Origin: Flavobacteriaceae bacterium Ap0902
Lineage (GTDB): Bacteria > Bacteroidota > Bacteroidia > Flavobacteriales > Weeksellaceae
Reading direction: 5' to 3'
DNA: 64,000 nucleotides
Assembly: GCA_009835005.1 (NCBI GenBank)
Contig: WTFG01000006.1
Location: 1 to 64,000, forward strand
Every line of letters starts with the position of its first letter. Position 1 is the stretch's first letter. Made by a program: the position numbers and the translations under genes. The notes below the pieces were generated by a model, which was not told where the DNA came from, searched no databases, and worked only from the letters and a program-made list of their open reading frames with translations. Positions 25,072 to 33,301 of this stretch are shown here, in pieces.

Positions 25072-27351
25072 ATGAATAAGATTTATTTAATGCTATTTGC
25101 CTTTTTGTGCATGGCGGGAGTTAATGCCCAAGAGTTATTAAGACCTGCTGATCTGGTAAATCATATATCTGCTAAAAAACAAGCAGAAAAAGTTTCTTTA
25201 TTTAAGAAAGCTACAGCTCAAAACCCACAACTAGATGCAGTTTTAGATGATTATGTAGAGGTGGAATTTGATTTAAATGCAAAGCGTCAGCTTCAAAAAG
25301 GAGATTCAAACTTTGTGGAAATAGATTTGCCGATTTCCAAACATGAAACTATAACATTACAATTAGTTAAGACCGATTTATTTGATGAGAATGATGTGAT
25401 TAGAACTTATCCAGCAGATAAGTTAGTAGAGGTAGAAGTTGGAACACATTATAGAGGAATTGTCAAAGGAAAGCCAGAAACTTTGGTTGCTTTCTCTATA
25501 TTTAAAGATGAAGTCATGGGATTGGCTGCGGGTCTTTATGATTCTAATTTAGTTATTGGAAAAGTAGAAGGCAAAAAAAATCATGTGGTATATTTAGATC
25601 AACAAATTGCTAAACATAACGATTTTGAATGTGGTGTTGTAGATGATCACATAGCGTACAAAGAAGAGGAAATAACGATGGAAGAAGGGACAGAGGAAAG
25701 GGCTGCTTCTAAATGTATAAGGTTTTACATAGAGGTTAATTATGATATCTATAGAAATAAAGGGAGCGAGAATGCTACTTCTAATTTCGTTACAGGTCTA
25801 ATGAACCAAGTGATGACATTGTATGCTAATGAAAATATAAATACAAAATTAATGCCTATTGCCGTTTGGACACAACCTTCTCCTTATAACGCAAGTGGTA
25901 CCTTAGATTTAATGAGACAATTCCAAAATTATAGAACGAATTGGGAAGGAGATTTAGCACAATTATTAGGCTTCTCTGGTGGTGGTGGAATCGCTGCTGG
26001 TTTCTCTGGCGTATGTAATTATGACAGAAGGCAGAGTATGTCTTATTCTGGTATTAATTCTTCATACTATACAGTACCAACATACAGCTGGACTGTAAAT
26101 GTGGTAACACATGAATATGGTCATATCATGGGATCCCGTCATACACATGCTTGTGTCTGGAATGGTAACGGTACTGCTATAGATGGCTGTGCTGGTTTTG
26201 TAGAAGGTAATTGTTATCAACCTGGTTACCCATCCGGAGGAGGGACAATCATGAGTTACTGCCACCAAACAAGCGTAGGAATGAATTTAGCAAAAGGATT
26301 TGGAACGCAACCAGGAAATGTTATACGAAATCGTGTGGCCAATGGTTCTTGTTTAGGAAGTTGTTCTGATAACCCAGATCCGGATCCAGACCCAGATCCA
26401 GAGGATTGTGATTATAATGAAATAAATGTTCGTGTAAAAACAGATAGTTATCCAGGAGAGACTTCTTGGTTTATATATGATGAGAATGGGCGTGCCATAG
26501 CAAGCGGTGGTAACTATAGAGCAGCAAACACAACTTATAATGAAAGCGTTTGTTTACCAGATGGTTGTTACACATTTGAGATCAAAGACAGTGAGGGAGA
26601 TGGAATATGTTGTGGCTATGGTAATGGTAGTTATAGTGTGACATATAATAATGAAGTTTTAGCAGAAGGAGGGCAATTCAGAGCAAGTCAATCAACAGAT
26701 TTCTGTGTAAATGATGAGGCAAACCCAGATCCAGAACCTTCTTGTTTAGATGTATCTGTAGTGTTTAAAACGGATGGATATGCAGCAGAAACTTCGTGGA
26801 ATCTTGTAGATGAGAATAATCGCGTTATAGCTGGAGGTTCAAATTTAGATTATTGTAATTATGAATATGTGGTAAATGGTTGTATTGAACCTGGTTGCTA
26901 TACGCTAACATTCTATGACTCTTATGGAGACGGATTCTGTTGTTCTTATGGTAATGGTTATTTCCAGTTTTATGAAGGCAATCGATTGCTCTTAAATCAA
27001 TGGGCAAACTTTGGTAGAAGTGTATCTTATCAAGTATGTATAGGAAATGGAAGTTCGCAGACAGAACAAGAAATTATTTTAAAAAGTGAAATTCCACCAT
27101 TTACAACAGAATTTAATGTGGTTTCACCATTCAAAGAAACATTAAATGTTAAGTTTTCTAGAACCAAAGAATCTATTACTATAAACAATATGGTGGTATC
27201 AGATATCAATGGGCGTCAAGTATATGCACAAGAGCATGTACCTACAGATGAGTTGCTCTCTATTAATTCTACGACATGGGCTCCAGGTGTTTATATTATT
27301 ACTTTTAATAATGATGGACAGAAGGAATCTATCAAAGTTATAAAGAAGTAA
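25072..27351 (+). CDS. Secreted reprolysin-type metalloprotease with T9SS sorting domain
   Basis: 759 aa. Signal peptide (MNKIYLMLFAFLCMAGVNAQ), a propeptide-like region (about 25-210), then an M12-type catalytic domain with zinc motif HEYGHIMGSRH (residues 347-357) and Met-turn TIMSYCHQ. An Asp/Pro linker (PDPDPDPDP) leads into two Cys-rich tandem domains (about 445-545 and 560-655), each with GDGxCCxYGNG. The last about 75 residues (FNVVSPFKETLNVKFS to ESIKVIKK) are a type A T9SS sorting domain. The enzyme would be exported across the outer membrane and digest proteins outside the cell. It stands alone between a promoter and a terminator. Confidence 0.92.
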   Translation: MNKIYLMLFAFLCMAGVNAQELLRPADLVNHISAKKQAEKVSLFKKATAQNPQLDAVLDDYVEVEFDLNAKRQLQKGDSNFVEIDLPISKHETITLQLVKTDLFDENDVIRTYPADKLVEVEVGTHYRGIVKGKPETLVAFSIFKDEVMGLAAGLYDSNLVIGKVEGKKNHVVYLDQQIAKHNDFECGVVDDHIAYKEEEITMEEGTEERAASKCIRFYIEVNYDIYRNKGSENATSNFVTGLMNQVMTLYANENINTKLMPIAVWTQPSPYNASGTLDLMRQFQNYRTNWEGDLAQLLGFSGGGGIAAGFSGVCNYDRRQSMSYSGINSSYYTVPTYSWTVNVVTHEYGHIMGSRHTHACVWNGNGTAIDGCAGFVEGNCYQPGYPSGGGTIMSYCHQTSVGMNLAKGFGTQPGNVIRNRVANGSCLGSCSDNPDPDPDPDPEDCDYNEINVRVKTDSYPGETSWFIYDENGRAIASGGNYRAANTTYNESVCLPDGCYTFEIKDSEGDGICCGYGNGSYSVTYNNEVLAEGGQFRASQSTDFCVNDEANPDPEPSCLDVSVVFKTDGYAAETSWNLVDENNRVIAGGSNLDYCNYEYVVNGCIEPGCYTLTFYDSYGDGFCCSYGNGYFQFYEGNRLLLNQWANFGRSVSYQVCIGNGSSQTEQEIILKSEIPPFTTEFNVVSPFKETLNVKFSRTKESITINNMVVSDINGRQVYAQEHVPTDELLSINSTTWAPGVYIITFNNDGQKESIKVIKK

Positions 27352-27372
27352 AGAGTATGTATATGATCATTG

Positions 27373-27403
27373 AAAAAAGCTGCCTTAAAAGCAGCTTTTT
27401 TTT
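27373..27403 (+). terminator. Intrinsic terminator of the protease gene
   Basis: AAAAGCTGC pairs with GCAGCTTTT around a short loop and eight T follow, 22 bases after the stop codon. Confidence 0.85.
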
Positions 27404-27503
27404 AATGATTTTAATCTTATAATTGTTGTGGCGAAAAGAAGAACCTTACATTATGTATGATAGTGTAGCAATTCCTTGTGAGTGAAGGGATTAGAATCAA
27501 TTT

Positions 27504-27541
27504 AAAATGCCAGCTGGATTTCATATTCCAGCTGGCATTTT
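27504..27541. terminator. Strong hairpin, probable terminator of the RNase gene (minus strand)
   Basis: AAAATGCCAGCTGGA pairs perfectly with TCCAGCTGGCATTTT around a short loop. It lies 21 bases beyond the stop of the minus-strand RNase G gene and about 100 bases after the protease terminator; the 100 bases between the two hairpins show no gene. Confidence 0.7.
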
Positions 27542-27561
27542 GCTTTTATAAATATGAATTT

Positions 27562-29121
27562 TTAATTGGATTCTTGGTATACAATTTCATTATTTTCATT
27601 CACAAAATGTAGTTCCAAATACCTAAAGGCATCTCTAGGCATAATTTTAATAGGAATATTATATTTCCAAGCCCATTTCTTTCTTCTAGAAGGAATGCCT
27701 TGTTTCAGGTATGCAGCTACAAATGGATGCATATGAATCGTTAGTTTAGAAGCCTTGCCACTCTCTGCAATCTCCTTCACCTTAGCCTCTATCTTATCCA
27801 TCATCACAATAGGTGCTTCTACTTCGCCATCTGGATTGGGATTAGATTCCTGTGTTTTGATATTCACTTCTGGTCTCACTCTTTGCCGTGTAATTTGTAC
27901 CAATCCAAACTTGCTTGGTGGTAACACTTTATGCTTAGCCGTATCGCGAGCCATTTCCTTTTTCAGGTGATCATAGAATTTACGCCGATTCTTGGCATCA
28001 CGTAAATCGATGAAATCCACCACCACAATACCCCCCATATCGCGCAAGCGCAATTGCCTAGCAATTTCAGATGCTGCTTTCATATTCACCTCCAGAGCGC
28101 TCTGTTCTTGGGAATCTTTTGTTCCTTTGATATTACCGGAGTTCACATCAATCACATGCAAAGCTTCCGTATGCTCTATGACCAGATAAGCACCTTTAGA
28201 CTGCGGTATATTTACATTAATCCCAAAAGATTGTTTAATTTGCTTTTCAATATTAAAGTGCTCTAAGATTGGGGTTTGTTTATTGTAAAGGGTTACAATA
28301 TCTTCCTTTCCTGGCGCAATTATAGAAATTAAATCTCTCACTTCTTTTTCTAAATCCTTGCTATCCACGTGGATTTTCACATAATCATCAGAGAATTTAT
28401 CCCTTAATATGCCAGAAGCTCTACTCATTTCTGTATGCACGCACACAGGTAATTTTTTTGCTTTTAAATTATTATAAATTTGTTTCCATTTTTCTACAAG
28501 ATTCTCTAAATCTTGATGGAGCTCTGCCACTTTCTTATTCTCTGCAACCGTTCTTATAATCACACCAAAACCCTCTGGTCTAATACTTTCAATCAGCATC
28601 GTTAGCCGATCTCTTTCGGTTTTGTCTTTAATTTTCTGGGATATAGATACTTTGTCATAAAAAGGAACAAGTACCAAATATCGTCCCGCTATAGAAATCT
28701 CTGAAGTCACACGTGGTCCCTTAGTAGAAATAGGTTCCTTCACTACTTGCACCAGTGTATTCTGCCCAGGTTGCACAACCTCTTCCATTTTCCCGTTTTT
28801 GGGGATTTCTGGTTCGGTTCTAAATTTCTTTAAAAAATGTGTTTTAAACTTCCCAGACCTTACAATTTGTATGTAAGTGAGAAGTGATTTGATATTAGGT
28901 CCTAAATCATGATAATGTAGAAATGCGTCTTTGTCTGCACCTATATCAACAAACGCTGCGTTCATCCCAGGTGCTAACTTTTTAATTTTAGCCAAATAGA
29001 CATCACCCACATTGAATTTCTGGGTTAGTTGGTCTTGATGAAACTCCATCAATCGGCCGTCTTCCAGTAATGCGATTTTAACCAGATTGTCTGTAGTGCT
29101 GATTACTAATTCCTTATCCAT
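27562..29121 (-). CDS. rng: Ribonuclease E/G family protein
   Basis: 519 aa from the ATG at 29121 (MDKELVIS); an ATG five codons upstream is possible. An N-terminal S1 domain (VGDVYLAKIKKLAPGMNAAFVDIG) is followed by the catalytic core with EHTEALHVIDVNSGN and GGIVVVDFIDLRD, whose Asp pair binds the catalytic magnesium. Length fits RNase G rather than full RNase E, since no long scaffold tail is present. It cuts single-stranded RNA in rRNA maturation and mRNA decay. It lies downstream of hup and the 30-aa gene, beyond a terminator-like hairpin. Confidence 0.93.
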   Translation of the reverse strand: MDKELVISTTDNLVKIALLEDGRLMEFHQDQLTQKFNVGDVYLAKIKKLAPGMNAAFVDIGADKDAFLHYHDLGPNIKSLLTYIQIVRSGKFKTHFLKKFRTEPEIPKNGKMEEVVQPGQNTLVQVVKEPISTKGPRVTSEISIAGRYLVLVPFYDKVSISQKIKDKTERDRLTMLIESIRPEGFGVIIRTVAENKKVAELHQDLENLVEKWKQIYNNLKAKKLPVCVHTEMSRASGILRDKFSDDYVKIHVDSKDLEKEVRDLISIIAPGKEDIVTLYNKQTPILEHFNIEKQIKQSFGINVNIPQSKGAYLVIEHTEALHVIDVNSGNIKGTKDSQEQSALEVNMKAASEIARQLRLRDMGGIVVVDFIDLRDAKNRRKFYDHLKKEMARDTAKHKVLPPSKFGLVQITRQRVRPEVNIKTQESNPNPDGEVEAPIVMMDKIEAKVKEIAESGKASKLTIHMHPFVAAYLKQGIPSRRKKWAWKYNIPIKIMPRDAFRYLELHFVNENNEIVYQESN

Positions 29122-29138
29122 TACATTGCAATTCAATC

Positions 29139-29171
29139 TAAAAATGCACCTGCCTTTACAGGTGGTGCATT
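29139..29171 (-). terminator. Terminator after the 30-residue gene (minus strand)
   Basis: On the minus strand AATGCACCACCTG pairs with CAGGTGCATT, one base bulged, and is followed by five T. It separates the hup/30-aa gene pair from the RNase gene. Confidence 0.65.
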
Positions 29172-29200
29172 AATAATGATTCGTTTATAAACAAACACAA

Positions 29201-29293
29201 TTATTTCTTCTTTTTGTGTCTATTTAATCTTTTTCTTTTTTTTCTCTTGTGCGTTGAAACCTTATGTCTTTTTCTTTTTTTTCCGCTTGGCAT
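29201..29293 (-). CDS. 30-residue highly basic protein, AURKAIP1/COX24 domain type (probable ribosomal protein)
   Basis: A 30-codon gene on the minus strand, from the ATG at 29293 to a TAA at 29203-29201. The protein starts MPSGKKRKRHKVSTHKRKKR and ends NRHKKKK; 22 of 30 residues are Lys, Arg or His, and there is no acidic residue. Proteins of this form are annotated in Flavobacteriia as AURKAIP1/COX24 domain-containing, related to a mitochondrial small-subunit ribosomal protein (mS38); assignment as a ribosomal protein here is inferred. It starts 23 bases after the stop of hup and is followed by a terminator, so the two form an operon. Confidence 0.85.
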   Translation of the reverse strand: MPSGKKRKRHKVSTHKRKKRKRLNRHKKKK

Positions 29294-29316
29294 AGTTACA
29301 ATTTATTAGTTAATTA

Positions 29317-29610
29317 TTAGTCTTCTACTTTTACATTTTCCTTTACGTTGTCTACAAAGCTCTTGGATGGTTTAAAAGCTGGAATGTTATGCGCAGGTAT
29401 AATGATAGATTTATTTTTAGAAATATTTCTACCAGTCTTTTCTGCACGGGTTTTGATGATAAAAGACCCAAAACCTCTTAAATATACATTCTCCCCGCTA
29501 ACCAATGCTTTCTTCACTTCTTCCATAAAAGCTTCTACAACATGTTGCGTATCATTCTTCTCTAAACCTAACTCACTTGAAATGTTAGATACTATTTCTG
29601 CTTTAGTCAT
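29317..29610 (-). CDS. HU-family DNA-binding protein
   Basis: 97 aa. TKAEIVSNISSELGL is the N-terminal helix pair, LRGFGSFIIKTRAEKTGRN the beta-arm start and NIPAFKPSKSF the end of the arm, in the order of HU/IHF proteins. The usual P after GRN is replaced by ISK. It bends and packages DNA as a dimer. It leads the 30-residue gene on the same strand. The promoter lies 36 bases upstream. Confidence 0.95.
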   Translation of the reverse strand: MTKAEIVSNISSELGLEKNDTQHVVEAFMEEVKKALVSGENVYLRGFGSFIIKTRAEKTGRNISKNKSIIIPAHNIPAFKPSKSFVDNVKENVKVED

Positions 29611-29645
29611 TTAAATTTATTTAATTTGTTTTTTAACAAGGAGTG

Positions 29646-29653
29646 CAAATATA
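29646..29653 (-). promoter_or_regulatory. Candidate -7 element for hup
   Basis: Minus-strand TATATTTG fits TAnnTTTG and lies 35 bases before the hup start. No TTG at the -33 position. Confidence 0.5.
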
Positions 29654-29691
29654 TGCAATAATAATAGATAAACCATACTAATTTAACATTT

Positions 29692-30717
29692 ATGTCATTC
29701 ATACACTTGCTATTAAACTGGTATCACACCCATCAAAGACTTCTCCCATGGAGAAAAAATCAAAATCCCTATGCCGTGTGGTTATCAGAAATTATATTAC
29801 AGCAAACCCGTGTAAATCAGGGAATGGCATATTTTACCAAGTTTTTAGAGGCGTATCCCACAATTCAAGATCTAGCTAGGGCAGACGAGCAAGAAGTATT
29901 AAATTTATGGCAAGGGTTAGGTTACTATTCACGGGCAAGAAATCTGCACAAAACCGCTCAAATAATCGTGAAAGACTATGATGCGCAATTTCCAAATAAC
30001 TTTCAGGAACTAAAGAAACTGCCAGGAATCGGCAATTATACCGCCGCCGCTATCGCCTCTATATGTTTTGGAGAAAAAGTACCCGCCATAGACGGTAATG
30101 CCTATCGTGTATATGCCAGAATATTTGGACTAGAAAAAGACATCAGCGACTCCAATGCCTGGAAATTTTACTTTGAATTTGCCCAGAAAATCATGCCCAC
30201 AGAAAATACAGGAGACTACAATCAGGCGATTATGGAGCTTGGAGCAATCATCTGTTTACCCCAATCTCCAACATGTATGTTCTGTCCCGTGCAAAAAGGC
30301 TGTATAGCATTTTCCACGGGTAAAATCAATTTATTACCTATTAGAACCAGAAAAGTAAAAGTAAAAAAAAGATACATACATTACTATTTCATACACTATC
30401 AAAATCAGTTTTTAGTAGAAAAAAGAGCGCGCCAAGGCATCTGGAAAAACATGTACGATTTCCCCAAAGAAGAATTAGAAGGCACGGATTCCAAAACGCA
30501 GAAATTCAATGATTACCACCCCATATTCAAATATAAGACTAGACATATCCTCACGCATAGACAATTATTTATATCTTTTTATCAAATAGAAATAAAAAAC
30601 AATAAAACCTTTCAAGAATTAAGTAAAAATTATCAAACCATCACAGCAAAAGACATACAACACCTTCCATTCCCCAAACCCATCGCAGATTATTTATCCA
30701 CGTATTTTAAGGTCTGA
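29692..30717 (+). CDS. mutY: A/G-specific adenine glycosylase
   Basis: 341 aa. SEIILQQTRV carries the catalytic Glu (E33), LPGIGNYTAAAIAS is the helix-hairpin-helix with VPAIDGNAYRV as the catalytic Asp region, and CLPQSPTCMFCPVQKGC gives the C-x6-C-x2-C-x5-C iron-sulfur cluster. The C-terminal part is the NUDIX-like domain that recognises 8-oxoguanine. It removes adenine mispaired with 8-oxoG. Divergent from hup with 81 bases between. Confidence 0.96.
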   Translation: MSFIHLLLNWYHTHQRLLPWRKNQNPYAVWLSEIILQQTRVNQGMAYFTKFLEAYPTIQDLARADEQEVLNLWQGLGYYSRARNLHKTAQIIVKDYDAQFPNNFQELKKLPGIGNYTAAAIASICFGEKVPAIDGNAYRVYARIFGLEKDISDSNAWKFYFEFAQKIMPTENTGDYNQAIMELGAIICLPQSPTCMFCPVQKGCIAFSTGKINLLPIRTRKVKVKKRYIHYYFIHYQNQFLVEKRARQGIWKNMYDFPKEELEGTDSKTQKFNDYHPIFKYKTRHILTHRQLFISFYQIEIKNNKTFQELSKNYQTITAKDIQHLPFPKPIADYLSTYFKV

Positions 30718-30754
30718 TTTTTGAATTATACATAGAAAACATAAGAAAAATATT

Positions 30755-31507
30755 ATGCATTACAGAGAATTAGGGCAAGGTGAAACCGTTGTGTTACTAC
30801 ATGGTTTTTTAGAAAACCACAAAATGTGGAATCAATTTGCAGAAACTTTATCCAAAGACTATCATCTCATTATACCAGATTTACTGGGGCATGGCGACAC
30901 ACCAACAGCCTCAGAAACGCACACCATGGAGATGCAAGCGCAGCATGTTATTCAAATATTAAATCACAAAGAAATAGAATCGGCTAGCTTCATTGGGCAT
31001 TCCATGGGGGGATACATAAGCATGGCAATCGCCAGAGATTATCCTGAGAAAGTAAAGCGATTATGTCTATTTTTTTCTAATACCCTGCCAGATACAGATG
31101 ACAAAAAACAGCAGCGATTAAAAGCCATAGAAACAGCCGAAGAAAATACCGAAAGCTTTGTGAGGCACAGTGTCCGTGGGCTCTTCGATCCAGATAAATT
31201 AGCAGAATTAGAACAAGAGATTAAACAAGCCAGAACATGGGCCATGGAAACCCCATTAGAGGGAATCGCTGCGGCATTGCGTGGTATGCGTGAGCGCACA
31301 GACACAACCCAAGTGCTACAACAAGCAGCGTACCCAATAGAAATTGTCTTAGGAGAATTTGACTCAGCCGTGGACGCCGAAGCCTTCCAGCAGATTATGC
31401 CAGGCAAAGACAATATCCAAGTAGACATATTGCCAGTAGGACACATGGGGCACCTAGAAGCACCAAAAGAAACCCTAGAAATCTTACAAGATTTCCTAAA
31501 GAGATAA
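30755..31507 (+). CDS. Alpha/beta hydrolase
   Basis: 250 aa. LHGFLENHKMW is the oxyanion loop, GHSMGG holds the nucleophile S83, and an Asp in GEFDSAVD and a His in VGHMGHLEAP complete the triad. Substrate is unknown; the family includes esterases and related hydrolases, and there is no signal peptide. It follows mutY by 37 bases and may be cotranscribed with it. Confidence 0.88.
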   Translation: MHYRELGQGETVVLLHGFLENHKMWNQFAETLSKDYHLIIPDLLGHGDTPTASETHTMEMQAQHVIQILNHKEIESASFIGHSMGGYISMAIARDYPEKVKRLCLFFSNTLPDTDDKKQQRLKAIETAEENTESFVRHSVRGLFDPDKLAELEQEIKQARTWAMETPLEGIAAALRGMRERTDTTQVLQQAAYPIEIVLGEFDSAVDAEAFQQIMPGKDNIQVDILPVGHMGHLEAPKETLEILQDFLKR

Positions 31508-31695
31508 ACTAAGTTGTCCTATGATTTGGGCGATTTAACGGGCTATTCATTCCAATTCCTCGTTTTGTCATCCCCACAAAGCCTGTGGGATTTCCATTGC
31601 TATCCCTATCGCTTGTGTGGTTTAAGGTTTATAGTTGATGGTTTATAGTTTAGAATTATACCTGATTGTTTTTTTATTTTCTTAAATTCAGAATC

Positions 31696-32319
31696 ATGAG
31701 CCTTTTTCCCATAGATTCTAGTGAACCCATTAACTTATTGCCCAAAGACGGTACTGCCAATTATTATGGGCTTATTTATAATGCTATTCAGACAGATTTC
31801 TATTTAAAAACTTTCTTAGAAACCATTGCATGGAAAAACGATGAAATGAATATTCTGGGCACGAAGATTGTCACCAAAAGAAAAGTCGCTTGGTATGGCG
31901 ATGTCTCTATGGATTACACCTATTCCAATACCACCATAACAGCATTGTCATGGACGGATGAGCTTTTAGCAATTAAAAAGAAAGTTCAAAATTTAACCAG
32001 AAAATCTTATAACGCTTGTTTGTTAAATCTATATCACAACGGATCTGAAGGGCTGGGCTGGCATAGTGACAAAGAAAGTGAATTAGAAAAAGCAGGTGCT
32101 ATTGCATCCGTAACATTTGGGGCCAAGAGAAAATTTGTTTTTAAGCATAAAGAAACCAAAGAAAAAGTAGAAATTTTCTTAGAAAACGGGAGCTTACTTC
32201 TTATGAAAGATGAAATTCAATCCCATTGGTTGCATCGTTTACCACCAACTACCAAAATTCACTCTCCAAGAATTAATTTAACCTTTCGTACGATCGTAGG
32301 GAAAGGGATTCTACAATAG
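31696..32319 (+). CDS. AlkB-type alpha-ketoglutarate-dependent dioxygenase
   Basis: 207 aa from the ATG at 31696; a start 30 bases upstream lies in AT-rich non-homologous sequence. The iron ligands are HSD in LGWHSDKESE and the distal His in SHWLHRLPPT, with SPRINLTFR supplying the ketoglutarate-binding Arg. AlkB homologues oxidatively remove alkyl lesions from DNA or RNA bases. It is preceded by a 190-base gap holding a short dyad (ATCCCCAC/GTGGGAT) and no gene. Confidence 0.92.
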   Translation: MSLFPIDSSEPINLLPKDGTANYYGLIYNAIQTDFYLKTFLETIAWKNDEMNILGTKIVTKRKVAWYGDVSMDYTYSNTTITALSWTDELLAIKKKVQNLTRKSYNACLLNLYHNGSEGLGWHSDKESELEKAGAIASVTFGAKRKFVFKHKETKEKVEIFLENGSLLLMKDEIQSHWLHRLPPTTKIHSPRINLTFRTIVGKGILQ

Positions 32320-32348
32320 TGATTAAACGAGATTAAATGAAATGATTA

Positions 32349-33185
32349 TTACACTCGATTGTCTGGATGGTGTTCACTATACCCCATTTGTGGCAAATTA
32401 TCTATTGCTATTACTTCTGCTTTCGTCAACTTGAAATCAAAAATATTCTTGTTCTCTCTCATTCGCTCTGGGTTTGAGGTTTTCGGAATTGGAAGTACAT
32501 CTTTCTCAACATTCCAGCGAAGACAAATTTGCGCTTCAGACTTATTGTATTTTCCAGCCAATTCTCTGATGATAGGTGCATCAAAAACTTTACCCCTTGC
32601 CAGTGGAGACCAAGCCTGAATCGCCATACCTTTGTTTTTACAGAACGCATACACTTCTGGTTGCCAATAGCCAGGATGAAATTCAATTTGATTAATCATC
32701 GGCATAATTTGAACCGTTTCTAGTAATGGCTTCAAATACGGCAGCGTATAATTGCTAATTCCAATTGCCTTAACAGTTCCTTTGCGATATAATTCTTCTA
32801 GCGCCTTCCATGATCTCGTATTCACCTCTTGCCATTGATCACCATAGAGGTTTCGATTGGCTGGCCAGTGTAATAAAACAATATCCAAATAATCTAATTG
32901 TAATCTTTGCAATGAGTCTTCAACCGATTTCATTACTTTATCATAACCCAAGTCTTCTCGCCAAACCTTGGTTGTAATAATTAGATCCTCTCTCGGAACA
33001 GAACTTTTCTTTATTGCCTCTCCAACAATCTCTTCATTGCCATAATAGGCTGCTGTATCAATTAAACGATAACCTTCTTCAATCGCTTTTATGATAATCT
33101 CATCATTTGATACGCCTTCAATTTTATAAGTACCAAAACCAATAGGTGGAAGACTCAGTTTATTCTGTGAAGTTTCATTATTCAT
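32349..33185 (-). CDS. Aldo/keto reductase
   Basis: 278 aa TIM-barrel oxidoreductase. The catalytic tetrad is visible: D43 and Y48 in IDTAAYYGNEE, K73 in TTKVW, H106 in LLHWP. The C-terminal PIPKTSNPERMRENKNIFDF binds NADP(H). Substrate is not predictable; annotations such as 2,5-diketogluconate reductase are general. Convergent with the AlkB gene, 29 bases apart. Confidence 0.92.
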   Translation of the reverse strand: MNNETSQNKLSLPPIGFGTYKIEGVSNDEIIIKAIEEGYRLIDTAAYYGNEEIVGEAIKKSSVPREDLIITTKVWREDLGYDKVMKSVEDSLQRLQLDYLDIVLLHWPANRNLYGDQWQEVNTRSWKALEELYRKGTVKAIGISNYTLPYLKPLLETVQIMPMINQIEFHPGYWQPEVYAFCKNKGMAIQAWSPLARGKVFDAPIIRELAGKYNKSEAQICLRWNVEKDVLPIPKTSNPERMRENKNIFDFKLTKAEVIAIDNLPQMGYSEHHPDNRV

Positions 33186-33301
33186 AACAAGCCTATTTTG
33201 TCAAATTATCCTAATAAAAAGAATCTCAATCTCCTTGCCATGAATTAGGTCTCAAGGCTAGGGATAGAGATTGTATAACGCTCTACAAATACTCAGAAAA
33301 C

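Noticed and set aside
27404-27503. A small RNA between two hairpins
   Set aside because: The hairpins are explained as terminators of the two neighbouring genes, and no promoter motif was found between them.
31508-31695. A further copy of the inverted-repeat element (GTCATCCCC dyad)
   Set aside because: Only a short ATCCCCAC/GTGGGAT dyad is present. It does not align with the 46.5-kb element beyond a few bases.
33186-33301. Inverted CAATCTC/GAGATTG pair between the aldo/keto reductase and EEP genes
   Set aside because: The arms are short with a long loop and the intervening match is poor; it may be chance.
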